Below, one piece after another: positions 1-6,721 of a DNA stretch of 6,732 nt. The DNA lies in assembly GCA_007132315.1 (NCBI GenBank), contig SLOW01000254.1, positions 1 to 6,732 on the forward strand. Reading direction: 5' to 3'. Numbering within the stretch: the stretch's first letter is position 1; every line of letters starts with the position of its first letter. The translations under genes and the position numbers were made by a program. This DNA comes from Opitutales bacterium. GTDB taxonomy: Bacteria; Verrucomicrobiota; Verrucomicrobiia; Opitutales; T3Sed10-336. Below the pieces are notes generated by a model. It was not told the origin of the DNA, made no database searches, and worked only from the letters and a program-made list of their open reading frames with translations.

Positions 1-8
1 CGGCACGA
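1..8. other. Possible library-adaptor remnant at left edge
   Basis: The window opens with CGGCACGA, which is the start of the widely used EcoRI cDNA-library adaptor as I remember it (GAATTCGGCACGAG after ligation); the next base is C where the adaptor has G. Eight bases can match by chance, so alone this is weak. It gains some weight from the polylinker-like right edge of the same window. If it is an adaptor, the true genomic sequence upstream of the first gene begins around base 9. Confidence 0.25.
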
Positions 9-33
9 CAACGTTCACACCGCAGAAACTCCT

Positions 34-888
34 ATGAAAATCGGCTTTAACCTGCTCTATTGGACAACGTTTCTCGCCGAAGACCAATTCGGTCATCTGG
101 ATAAGGTAAAGGAAATCGGATACGACGGGGCTGAGATTCCCGTCTTATCGGGCGATCCCGGCGACTATGCCCGAATGGGCCAGGCGCTGCGAGACAAAGG
201 ACTCGCAGCGACCGCGGTCACCGTCATTCCGAACGAAGCCCACAGCCCCATCAGTGAAGACCCCGCCAACCGCAAGCGCGCCTGCGAGTACCTTCAATGG
301 GCGATCGACTGCTCTCAGGCGGCCGGAGCGGAAGTCCTGATCGGACCCTTTTATCAGCCTCTGGGCGAGTTCAGCGGTATACCCCCCACTGATGACGAGC
401 GCCAGCGCGCGGCCGAAGTTCATCGCAATGCGGCGGAATACGCTCAGTCCGCCGGCGTTGCCCTGGCGGTGGAGCCCCTGAATCGATTCGAGTGTTATTT
501 CCTCAATACTATTGACCAGGCCGCCGCATACGTTCAACAAGTCGGGCACAAACATTTCCACGCCATGTTCGACACCTTCCATGCCAACCTGGAGGAGAAG
601 GACCCGGTCCTGGCGCTCAAGCGAAACCTCGGCACGGTACGCCATGTCCACATCTCCGAAAACGACCGCGGCGCTCCGGGCACCGGCCATGTGCCCTGGA
701 ACGGAATATTCGATGTCCTGGTCGAAGGCGGGTACGATCAATGGCTGACCATCGAAGCCTTCAACCGGGCTCTGCCCGACCTGGCTGCGGTCGCGCGCGT
801 TTGGCGTGAGTTCGATCCGCCGGAAGCCGTTTACGAAGGCGGCCACCGTTTTATCCGTAAGATGCTCGAAGAGCGATCGGCCAAGTAA
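34..888 (+). CDS. Ketose 3-epimerase family TIM-barrel protein (D-tagatose/D-psicose 3-epimerase-like)
   Basis: A 284-residue cytoplasmic TIM barrel of the AP-endonuclease-2/xylose-isomerase-like superfamily, predicted to epimerise a ketose at C3 using a divalent metal. The expected metal ligands are visible: Glu147 (VEPLNRFE), Asp180 (MFDTFH), His206 (HVHISENDRG) and Glu241 (LTIEAFN). Substrate-contact residues Glu153, His183 and Arg212 are also present. From memory, the Agrobacterium D-psicose 3-epimerase residues are E150, E156, D183, H186, H209, R215 and E244, a constant offset of 3, and the length is also normal for the family. The ATG at 34 is chosen because MKIGFNLLYW is a typical first beta strand; there is no clear Shine-Dalgarno before it. 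It is the first visible gene of a four-gene co-directional set. Alternatives are hydroxypyruvate isomerase or a 2-keto-inositol isomerase-like enzyme. The fold and mechanism class are secure; the exact substrate is not. Confidence 0.88.
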   Translation: MKIGFNLLYWTTFLAEDQFGHLDKVKEIGYDGAEIPVLSGDPGDYARMGQALRDKGLAATAVTVIPNEAHSPISEDPANRKRACEYLQWAIDCSQAAGAEVLIGPFYQPLGEFSGIPPTDDERQRAAEVHRNAAEYAQSAGVALAVEPLNRFECYFLNTIDQAAAYVQQVGHKHFHAMFDTFHANLEEKDPVLALKRNLGTVRHVHISENDRGAPGTGHVPWNGIFDVLVEGGYDQWLTIEAFNRALPDLAAVARVWREFDPPEAVYEGGHRFIRKMLEERSAK

Positions 889-940
889 TGTGCGCCGTCG
901 CTGCCGTTATCATCCAAAAGAACACTGTAACCCGAAACCC

Positions 941-2200
941 ATGACCACGATCCAGGAACTCTCCACCATCGATAAAAACGTCAAAGCGGCGGCCGAGAAT
1001 GCCCTGGAAGCCACCGGCGGACTCCTGCGTCTGGCTCCGGCCTGGGTTCCTCGCTCGTTCCTCATGCCCGGAAAACGGCTGAAACTTCATCCCGACGACC
1101 TGTACGCCTACGGCCTGAACCGCGGCGGCATCGACGAACGCTGGTTCGCCTCCACCACCGAAGCCGCCAACGAAGGCCGGGTGCCCGACGAGGGGTTGAG
1201 TTACGTTGTCCATAAAAAGCAACGGTTCCTGCTCCGCGACGTCGTTAACGAACTCGGGGCATCCGTTATTGGGGAAGAAATCTGGAACCGATACGGCAAG
1301 TGGCCGGTGTATTCAAAGTTCTTCGATAACATGGGCCCGATTCCCCACCACATGCACCAGAACGCGGAGCAGGCGAAACGAGTAGGCCAGGAGGGAAAGC
1401 CCGAATCCTACTATTTTCCGCCCCAGCACAACAATGTCGGCAATAACTTCCCCTACACCTTCATGGGATTGAATCCCGGCGCGACCAAAGCCCAGCTCCG
1501 CAAATGCCTGGAGGATTGGAACCGAGGCGACAACGGAATACTCGATCTCTCGCAGGCCTACCGCCTCAAGGTCGGCAGCGGCTGGCTGATCCCGCCCTGC
1601 GTTCTCCACGCCCCCGGTTCGCTCTGCACCTACGAGCCACAGTGGGGAAGCGACGTGTTCGGCATGTACCAGTCGCTGGTCGAGGGCCGCGAGGTTCCCT
1701 GGTCGCTCCTGGTTAAAGACATGCCGGAGGACAAACACCAGGATCTTGATTTCATCGTGGATCAGATCGACTGGGATAGCAACGTCGACCCGAACTTCAA
1801 GCGCAATCACTACCTCGAACCCATCGTCGACACCCGGGACGAGGCCCATGTCGACAAGTGGATCGTTTACGGGCGCATCGACGGCGCCCAGTACTTCTCG
1901 GCGAAGGAACTGACCGTCCATCCGCGGAGCCGGGTTACCCTCAAAGACCATGGCGCCAGCGGAGCAATCGTCGTCCAGGGCGAAGGCAAACTCAACGAAA
2001 TGCGCCTGACCTGTCCAAAATTGATCCGTTTCCACGACCTGACCGAGGACGAGGTCTTCATCACCGAACCCGCCGCCCGCGCCGGACTCACCTTCGAAAA
2101 CACCTCCGCCACCGAACCGCTCGTCCTGCTGCGCTACTTCGGCCCGGAAGTGAATCCCGAAGCGCCGAATGTTGGCGCTTATCTGAATCAAAACCAATAA
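941..2200 (+). CDS. Phosphomannose-isomerase-like two-domain cupin metalloprotein
   Basis: A 419-residue soluble protein resembling class I mannose-6-phosphate isomerases. The first half carries what looks like a cupin metal site: HHMHQ (His136-His139), GKPE with Glu155 matching the GKxE of the isomerases, and IPPCVLHAPG with His223, followed by YEPQWGSD, which parallels the EIQxxSD of ManA. The second half (about residues 300-400) looks like another cupin barrel, with a VVQGEGKL turn and a C-terminal ENTSATEPLVLLRYF strand pair. I infer a metal-dependent aldose-ketose isomerase, possibly acting on a free rather than phosphorylated sugar. The frame stays open upstream to 806, overlapping the preceding gene, but those 45 residues are Arg/Lys/Ser-rich junk from another frame. 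The ATG at 941 starts a sensible helical N-terminus and leaves a 52-base gap. No Shine-Dalgarno is visible. The family is likely; the substrate is unknown, and I do not recognise a characterised orthologue. Confidence 0.82.
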   Translation: MTTIQELSTIDKNVKAAAENALEATGGLLRLAPAWVPRSFLMPGKRLKLHPDDLYAYGLNRGGIDERWFASTTEAANEGRVPDEGLSYVVHKKQRFLLRDVVNELGASVIGEEIWNRYGKWPVYSKFFDNMGPIPHHMHQNAEQAKRVGQEGKPESYYFPPQHNNVGNNFPYTFMGLNPGATKAQLRKCLEDWNRGDNGILDLSQAYRLKVGSGWLIPPCVLHAPGSLCTYEPQWGSDVFGMYQSLVEGREVPWSLLVKDMPEDKHQDLDFIVDQIDWDSNVDPNFKRNHYLEPIVDTRDEAHVDKWIVYGRIDGAQYFSAKELTVHPRSRVTLKDHGASGAIVVQGEGKLNEMRLTCPKLIRFHDLTEDEVFITEPAARAGLTFENTSATEPLVLLRYFGPEVNPEAPNVGAYLNQNQ

Positions 2201-2224
2201 CCCTTAACATAAAGCGTTCCAACC

Positions 2225-3271
2225 ATGAGCCATTCCCTTCCCAAACTGCACAATGCCGCCTGGCCGGGCTTGGTCGGCAAGGAGCCGAACACCGAAAATC
2301 CGCCGATCGATCTCGACACCATGCTGGATTACACAGCGGCCGCTGAGGTCGACGGCCAAAAATTCGACGGGATAGATTTGTTCCTGTCCGATCCGCATAT
2401 CTCCATCGATTCGACCGATGACGCGCTGAAGGCGCTGGCCGACAAGGTTCGTTCCCGCAACCTGGCGGTCGGCTCACTGGTGGCGCCGGTCTGGCCCGTT
2501 GTGGGCGGAGGCGCCGCCAACGACCCGGGCGAGGGCCGGACCCAATACCTGGAGCAAATCCGCAAAGCCTGCCGCATCGCGCGCAAACTCGAAGAACTCG
2601 GCGTTCGTTCCTACGGGGTCATCCGGATCGACTCCGCGGTGGACACGACAAGCTGGTCCGCCGATCCCGACGGCAATCAGAAGAAGATCGCCGAAACCTT
2701 CCGCCAAGCCGCCGACATCGCCGCCGATAACGGCCAAAAACTCGCCGCCGAGGGCGAGATCTGCTGGGGCGGCATGCACAGTTGGAAGCGCATGGTGGAA
2801 CTGCTGGAACTGACCGGCCGACCGGACACCGTTGGGTTTCAGGCCGACATGGCCCATACGCTTCTTTACGTGATGGGCTACAACGCCCCCGAGGACGCGA
2901 TCCTTCCGCCGGATTTCGACTGGAGTGACCGGGGCCGGCTCGACGATGCGCTGAAGACCCTCACGGCCGCCCTGCGTCCCTGGACGATTGACTTCCACGT
3001 CGCCCAAAATGACGGCACCGTATTCGGATCCGGTGCACACGACAAAACGGGCCGCCACTGCCTGCCGGACGATCCCAACGGTAAACTGGACATCCCCCGT
3101 CACGCCGGTCTTTGGCTGCGCGACGAACAGAGGAATCTCACCCGTCGCTTCCGGCATCTTTGCTGGGACGGTTGCATGTTCCCCAATTCGGTGATGGCTA
3201 AACCGGATACCTGGAACGCCATCCTGGCCGCCATGATCTCGGTTCGTGACGCCCACGGGTGGCAAGACTGA
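2225..3271 (+). CDS. Xylose isomerase-like TIM-barrel sugar isomerase/epimerase
   Basis: A 348-residue soluble protein of the xylose-isomerase-like TIM-barrel superfamily, longer than the 284-residue barrel encoded first in this operon. Barrel strands carrying probable metal ligands are visible: AAEGEICWGG (Glu176 or Glu178), FQADMAHTLLY (Asp208, His211) and WTIDFHVAQNDG (His258). The fourth ligand is not obvious; Asp289 (GKLDIPRH) or Asp315 (CWDGCMFPN) are candidates. The C-terminal stretch with WDGCMFPN and KPDTWN is unlike xylose isomerase itself and marks a separate subfamily, which I recall only from unassigned genes of Verrucomicrobia and Planctomycetes. Starting at ATG 2225, it lies 24 bases after the cupin gene stop and ends 25 bases before the dehydrogenase gene, so co-transcription is likely. 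It probably isomerises or epimerises the keto-sugar made by that dehydrogenase (inference). There is no signal peptide. Substrate unknown. Confidence 0.83.
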   Translation: MSHSLPKLHNAAWPGLVGKEPNTENPPIDLDTMLDYTAAAEVDGQKFDGIDLFLSDPHISIDSTDDALKALADKVRSRNLAVGSLVAPVWPVVGGGAANDPGEGRTQYLEQIRKACRIARKLEELGVRSYGVIRIDSAVDTTSWSADPDGNQKKIAETFRQAADIAADNGQKLAAEGEICWGGMHSWKRMVELLELTGRPDTVGFQADMAHTLLYVMGYNAPEDAILPPDFDWSDRGRLDDALKTLTAALRPWTIDFHVAQNDGTVFGSGAHDKTGRHCLPDDPNGKLDIPRHAGLWLRDEQRNLTRRFRHLCWDGCMFPNSVMAKPDTWNAILAAMISVRDAHGWQD

Positions 3272-3296
3272 AAACCCTATCCAACCCAATCAGAAA

Positions 3297-4454
3297 ATGA
3301 GCGATAAGAAACCACTGAACATCGGCATGATCGGCTACGGCTTCATGGGCCGCGCCCATTCCAACGCCTACGCCAAGGTGAACCACTTCTTTCACGACCT
3401 CGAATACCGGCCGGTCCTTAAAGCCGTTTGCGCCCGCAACAAGGAAAAGGCACAGGCGTTCGCTGATGCCTGGGGGTATGAGTCGGTTGAGACCGATTGG
3501 AGAAAACTGATCGAACGCAAAGACATCGATGCGATCGATATCTGTACGCCCAACAACGTTCACCGCGAAATCGCCATCGCCGCCGCCGAAGCCGGCAAAA
3601 TGATTCTTTGCGAAAAACCGCTCGCCATGAACAGCGGCGAAGGCGAGGAGATGGTTCGGGCGGTGGAAAAAGCGGGAGTGGCCAACATGGTCTGGTACAA
3701 CTACCGCCGGGTTCCGGCGGTCACGCTGGCCAAGCAACTTATCGATGAAGGCCGTCTGGGGCGAATCTTCCACTACCGCACGGTTTTTCTCCAGGACTTC
3801 ACCATCGCCGAGGACGTCCCACAGGGCGGAGCCGGGCTCTGGCGGCTCGACGCCAGCGTGGCCGGCAGCGGCGTCACCGGCGACCTTCTGGCCCACAACA
3901 TCGACACCGCCATGTGGCTCAACGGCGACATCGCCCGGATCAGCGCCATGACCGAGACCTTCGTCAAGGAGCGGGTCCACGTTGAATCCGGAAAAAAGGA
4001 ACCGGTCAAAATCGACGACGCCGCCACTTTCATGGCCCGCTTCGCCAACGGTTCGCTCGCCACCTTCGAAGCGACCCGCTACGCCCGCGGACACAAGGCG
4101 CTTTACACCTTTGAAATCAACGGCGAACACGCTTCTATCCAGTGGGACCTCCACGACCTGCATCGCCTTAGTTACTTCGATCACAACGACGAATCTCGCG
4201 TGCGCGGCTGGCGCTCGATCCACGTGACCGACGGCGACCATCCCTACATGGACAAATGGTGGGTGCCGGGTCTGCAAATCGGATACGAGCACACATTCGT
4301 TCACCAGGTGGCCGACTTCATCGAAGGGATCAGCAAAGGCGAGCCCGCCGCTCCCACCTTCGCCGACGCCCTCCGCACCCAGCGCGTCTGCGACGCCGTC
4401 CTCAAGAGCGCCGAAACGGGTCAATGGCTGGACAGTGGCCTAAGCAGCGGATAG
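3297..4454 (+). CDS. Gfo/Idh/MocA family NAD(P)-dependent sugar/polyol dehydrogenase
   Basis: A 385-residue cytoplasmic oxidoreductase. The N-terminal Rossmann domain has the dinucleotide motif IGMIGYGFMGRAH (Gly13, Gly15, Gly18). The family signature CEKPLA (Glu106-Lys107-Pro108) follows, Lys107 being the usual catalytic or cofactor-contacting lysine. The C-terminal alpha/beta domain holds GDLLAHNIDTAMW, with Asp196 and His200 in the usual active-site DxxxH arrangement. Length is normal for the family, which includes inositol 2-dehydrogenase, glucose-fructose oxidoreductase and levoglucosan 3-dehydrogenase. I infer oxidation of a hydroxyl on a sugar or cyclitol ring to a ketone. The frame is open from a GTG at 3246, but that would overlap the previous gene and add 17 unstructured residues. 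ATG 3297 directly precedes the Rossmann strand, so I chose it. It is the last gene of the plus-strand set, followed by GC-rich hairpins and a convergent gene. Specific substrate unassigned. Confidence 0.93.
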   Translation: MSDKKPLNIGMIGYGFMGRAHSNAYAKVNHFFHDLEYRPVLKAVCARNKEKAQAFADAWGYESVETDWRKLIERKDIDAIDICTPNNVHREIAIAAAEAGKMILCEKPLAMNSGEGEEMVRAVEKAGVANMVWYNYRRVPAVTLAKQLIDEGRLGRIFHYRTVFLQDFTIAEDVPQGGAGLWRLDASVAGSGVTGDLLAHNIDTAMWLNGDIARISAMTETFVKERVHVESGKKEPVKIDDAATFMARFANGSLATFEATRYARGHKALYTFEINGEHASIQWDLHDLHRLSYFDHNDESRVRGWRSIHVTDGDHPYMDKWWVPGLQIGYEHTFVHQVADFIEGISKGEPAAPTFADALRTQRVCDAVLKSAETGQWLDSGLSSG

Positions 4455-4500
4455 GCCCCCTATACCGCCGACCGCCAGGGGCGCTCGGTCCCAGAGAGCG
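4455..4500 (+). terminator. Candidate transcription-end hairpins after the dehydrogenase gene
   Basis: Immediately after the TAG stop, GCCCCCT (4455-4461) can pair with AGGGGC (4477-4482) with one bulged C and a 15-base loop. A second short stem follows, CGCTC (4482-4486) with GAGCG (4496-4500). Neither is followed by a T run on either strand, so this is not a classical intrinsic terminator. Position at the 3' end of the operon and in the convergent spacer is the main support. The rest of the spacer to 4550 shows only a weak bulged hairpin (4521-4545) and no gene. Confidence 0.3.
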
Positions 4501-4550
4501 GGAAGGCAAACAGAGCTTGAGTATGCCGGATTGAATCACGGATACCACGA

Positions 4551-4958
4551 TCATTGAGGGGAGCCGGACGAGCCCAACTCGCGCTCGATGCTTTCGACGG
4601 CCCCCATCAGGCGCCATTCCAAGCTCTCTTGTTTCATCTTGTCCATCGCCGTATGGAGCCACGAACTCGCCAAAGCGACATGCAACCCGGAACAGGGGCC
4701 GGCCAAGCGAATGCCAATGCCGGCAATGCCTTTCATCGATTCATTCATGGCTCGTCCAATCGCATGGCCGTTCATCTCATCCAGCTCTTTTTTCAATGCC
4801 GCCCTCCCCGGCATCTTCTCCGAAAATTGCTCACTCGCCCGCCGCAGATGCCAATAGAGCTCCTCCCTGCAGAGTTCGCCATCCGACAGACTGCCAGGCG
4901 AAACAGGACCCACTCTGCCGCGTGGGCGGAGCCTCCTTGCAATGACTGGACGGCGCAC
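4551..4958 (-). CDS. Small hypothetical protein downstream of the alpha-galactosidase
   Basis: I do not recognise this 135-residue protein. It reads from a GTG at 4956-4958, 14 bases past the stop of the alpha-galactosidase gene on the same strand, with AAGGAG (4962-4967 on the plus strand as CTCCTT) only 3 bases before the start, tighter than usual. The first 15 residues contain seven arginines and look unlike the rest, so the true start may be later (Val16 at 4913, or Met49). Residues about 28-130 look protein-like: charged helical segments (REELYWHLRRASEQF; KKELDEMN), a HAIGRAMNES segment, a small-residue hydrophobic stretch (IAGIGIRLAGPCSGLHVALA) and a final helix (KMKQESLEWRLMGAVESIE). 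No signal peptide or zinc motif is seen. An opposing plus-strand frame is open across the same bases but runs into the 3' end of the alpha-galactosidase gene and has poor composition. Likely co-transcribed with its upstream neighbour if real. Confidence 0.45.
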   Translation of the reverse strand: MRRPVIARRLRPRGRVGPVSPGSLSDGELCREELYWHLRRASEQFSEKMPGRAALKKELDEMNGHAIGRAMNESMKGIAGIGIRLAGPCSGLHVALASSWLHTAMDKMKQESLEWRLMGAVESIERELGSSGSPQ

Positions 4959-4961
4959 TCG

Positions 4962-4967
4962 CTCCTT
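4962..4967 (-). promoter_or_regulatory. Shine-Dalgarno-like AAGGAG before the small minus-strand gene
   Basis: AAGGAG on the minus strand lies between the TAA of the alpha-galactosidase gene and the GTG at 4958, with 3 bases to the start codon. The four plus-strand genes have nothing similar before their starts. The spacing is short for an efficient site, so this supports the GTG start only moderately; reinitiation from the upstream gene is possible. Confidence 0.35.
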
Positions 4968-4972
4968 CCACC

Positions 4973-6700
4973 TTATCTCTCCTTCTGTACGAGACGGACA
5001 GCGACCCCGGTGAAATCTTCGAGCCCTTCGATGCGGAGTTCCCCTCCCTCGATTGCGGGCGCCTCCGTCAGGTTATAAGTGTCTTTCACCTCCCAGGAGC
5101 CGGCCGGTAATGGCACGATTATGGCGCAGGCTGCCGAAGCGTCAAAGGTATGCACTACCACTAACGCCTCGTGAGGGGTATCTCGAACGACCGCCTGCCA
5201 TCCGCGGGGATAGTTCCAGCTCAACCCGATTTCCGAGTGAACACGGCTGCGGCCCTCGCGGATGATCGATACGTTCAAGCGATAGAAATCCTGCGCCGCA
5301 CGAATCTCGCCAAGCTGCTCATCGCTCAGATCCTTCACGTCACCGGAGAGGCACATCCGTCCCAAAAAGGTGGCCGCCAAACCGTAACGAATCCGAGCCA
5401 ACGAGTCGCTCTTGTGGACGACACACCAAACCTGCAACTGGCGGGGAAGAACCAGCCGATGCAGGTTCGCCGAAATAATCGGGATCGATAAGGTCTCGTG
5501 AGCGTCCGAGAAAGAGCTTTGGGCACAGAGCCCGAGGAACGAAGGTTCCAAACGATGGCCACCGGACGAGCAGTTTTCGATCACGATTCCAGGAACCTCC
5601 CTCCGGATGCCGGTAATGAAGCTTTGCACCGCAAGAAGGTGCTCGCGCAAATTTTCTCCCGGCCCATGCGGACCGTCAACTCCGGAAGGAAGTGTTTCAT
5701 TGTAATCAATTTTCAAATACCCGAACCCGTCATCCCGGAGGCGCGCGGTGACTTTTTCCGTCAGGTAATCCCGGGTCAGCGGATCGCGCAGGTCCCAAAA
5801 CCGGCGCTTCCCAACCTGGATGGTTTTACCCGCCCGGCGGAGGTGACGATCCTCCATCCCGAAAGCCCGAGTCCCCTTCGTCGCCGCCTCCAGCTCAAAC
5901 CAGAGACCAGGAGTGAAGCCCAGTTCGCGCAAAGCATCACAGGTTGACCTCAAACTGCCCGGAAATTTAACCGTATCGACCTCCCAGTCGCCATTGAACT
6001 GGATGCCCTCACCCGGGGGCTTGGCCGCCCACCCGTCGTCGATCACGAGGATCGAAGTGTGCGTGAATTCCTTGAGCCGCTTCGCGGTGGCGAGAACATA
6101 GTCATGGCTCGGTTCGCCCCAGGAGGAGCACCATTCATTGAAAATCGTCGGCAGTTCCCGCTCCGATACGGGATGCTGCTCGGCCGCCTCGATCTGCGCC
6201 GCGGTCAATGCCTGACAAAGGTCGTCGACGTCGCCCGCACAGCTCGCCACGATCGCAGGGGGGGTGGCAAACGTTTCGCCAGGCTCAAGACCCCGGTTCC
6301 ATTCTCCGAAATCGGCGGTCGGCAGCCCGCCGGAAAGGATGACCTGGTCCTTGCAACGCGAAACCTCCAGGTGCCAGGATCCGGGAGCCGGAATTTGAAC
6401 GCCCCAAAAGACTCCGGCCGCTACATCCTCCAGGGCGGCGAATGGAAAAAATTGCCGCACCGGAAGCGACCCGCACTGTCCAAAACGTTCCGTGCGCCGA
6501 CTGAAACCGATCCAGGAACGTTCGAGGTTGAGCTCTTCCAACATCAACGCCTCATGACGCGCTTCGGCGCTCCATGTCGCCCGAAACCGGTGGAGACGCA
6601 ACTGCTCGGGAGCGTCGGCGGAATGAAAGGGGGTCATGCCTCCCAGCGAGAAAGTGGTCAGATATTCGAGCTCCAAGGGAGCTGTCCCACGGTTCTCGCA
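4973..6700 (-). CDS. GH36 alpha-galactosidase, 5' end missing
   Basis: A glycoside hydrolase family 36 enzyme that should hydrolyse terminal alpha-galactosides by a retaining mechanism. Numbering from the TTG codon at 6674-6676, the (beta/alpha)8 domain shows IDDGW (212-216), GLWFELE (257-263), YLKIDYN with the probable nucleophile Asp324, ENCSSGGHRLE (367-377) and SFSDAHE with the probable acid/base Asp391, then FLGRMCLSGDV (438-447). Residues about 480-567 form the C-terminal beta-sandwich. The first 120 or so residues are only part of the usual N-terminal beta-supersandwich. The same frame continues upstream of the TTG as CENRGTAPLELEYL, typical of the inside of that domain, then meets a stop created by the run of T (A on the plus strand). 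I therefore treat the gene as truncated near 6700; TTG is just the first formal start. Bacterial relatives run to about 700 residues, so 100 or more are probably missing. No signal peptide can be assessed. It converges on the plus-strand operon. Confidence 0.9.
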   Translation of the reverse strand, partial: CENRGTAPLELEYLTTFSLGGMTPFHSADAPEQLRLHRFRATWSAEARHEALMLEELNLERSWIGFSRRTERFGQCGSLPVRQFFPFAALEDVAAGVFWGVQIPAPGSWHLEVSRCKDQVILSGGLPTADFGEWNRGLEPGETFATPPAIVASCAGDVDDLCQALTAAQIEAAEQHPVSERELPTIFNEWCSSWGEPSHDYVLATAKRLKEFTHTSILVIDDGWAAKPPGEGIQFNGDWEVDTVKFPGSLRSTCDALRELGFTPGLWFELEAATKGTRAFGMEDRHLRRAGKTIQVGKRRFWDLRDPLTRDYLTEKVTARLRDDGFGYLKIDYNETLPSGVDGPHGPGENLREHLLAVQSFITGIRREVPGIVIENCSSGGHRLEPSFLGLCAQSSFSDAHETLSIPIISANLHRLVLPRQLQVWCVVHKSDSLARIRYGLAATFLGRMCLSGDVKDLSDEQLGEIRAAQDFYRLNVSIIREGRSRVHSEIGLSWNYPRGWQAVVRDTPHEALVVVHTFDASAACAIIVPLPAGSWEVKDTYNLTEAPAIEGGELRIEGLEDFTGVAVRLVQKER

Positions 6701-6702
6701 TT

Positions 6703-6721
6703 AAAAAAAAAAAAAAAAAAA
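6703..6721. repeat. Run of 19 A interrupting the alpha-galactosidase frame
   Basis: Nineteen consecutive A residues lie directly at the point where recognisable GH36 coding sequence stops. On the coding (minus) strand this is a run of T whose last base, with the adjoining AA, makes the in-frame TAA. Such a run is out of keeping with the high-GC sequence around it and cannot encode the missing N-terminus. It is better explained as a tail, linker or assembly artefact than as native sequence. Confidence 0.85.

Noticed and set aside
806..940. Possible 45-residue N-terminal extension of the cupin protein, overlapping the epimerase gene.
   Set aside because: The extension is basic and low in structure, and is just an alternate frame of the upstream gene; ATG 941 gives a sensible start.
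1313..2197. A 294-codon minus-strand frame opposite the cupin gene; similar ones at 145-846 and 2474-3289.
   Set aside because: Each mirrors a plus-strand gene with clear family motifs and shows no domain of its own.
3198..4424. A 408-codon open frame on the minus strand, longer than the sense gene it overlaps.
   Set aside because: It lies wholly antisense to an unmistakable Gfo/Idh/MocA gene, has Val/Gly/Asp-biased composition with no recognisable motif, and is the expected by-product of high-GC codon usage.
4521..4545. Bulged inverted repeat GTATgCCG / CGGATAC with a 10-base loop in the convergent spacer.
   Set aside because: Seven pairs with a bulge and no T run; too weak to call a terminator or protein site.
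4932..4938. Perfect AAGGAGG on the minus strand inside the small hypothetical gene.
   Set aside because: The next possible start (GTG at 4913) is 18 bases away, too far to use it as a ribosome binding site.
4554..5078. A 174-codon plus-strand frame across the convergent region.
   Set aside because: It overlaps about 100 bases of the certain GH36 coding sequence on the other strand and has Pro/Arg/Ser-rich, motif-free composition; the opposing minus-strand frame is the better candidate.
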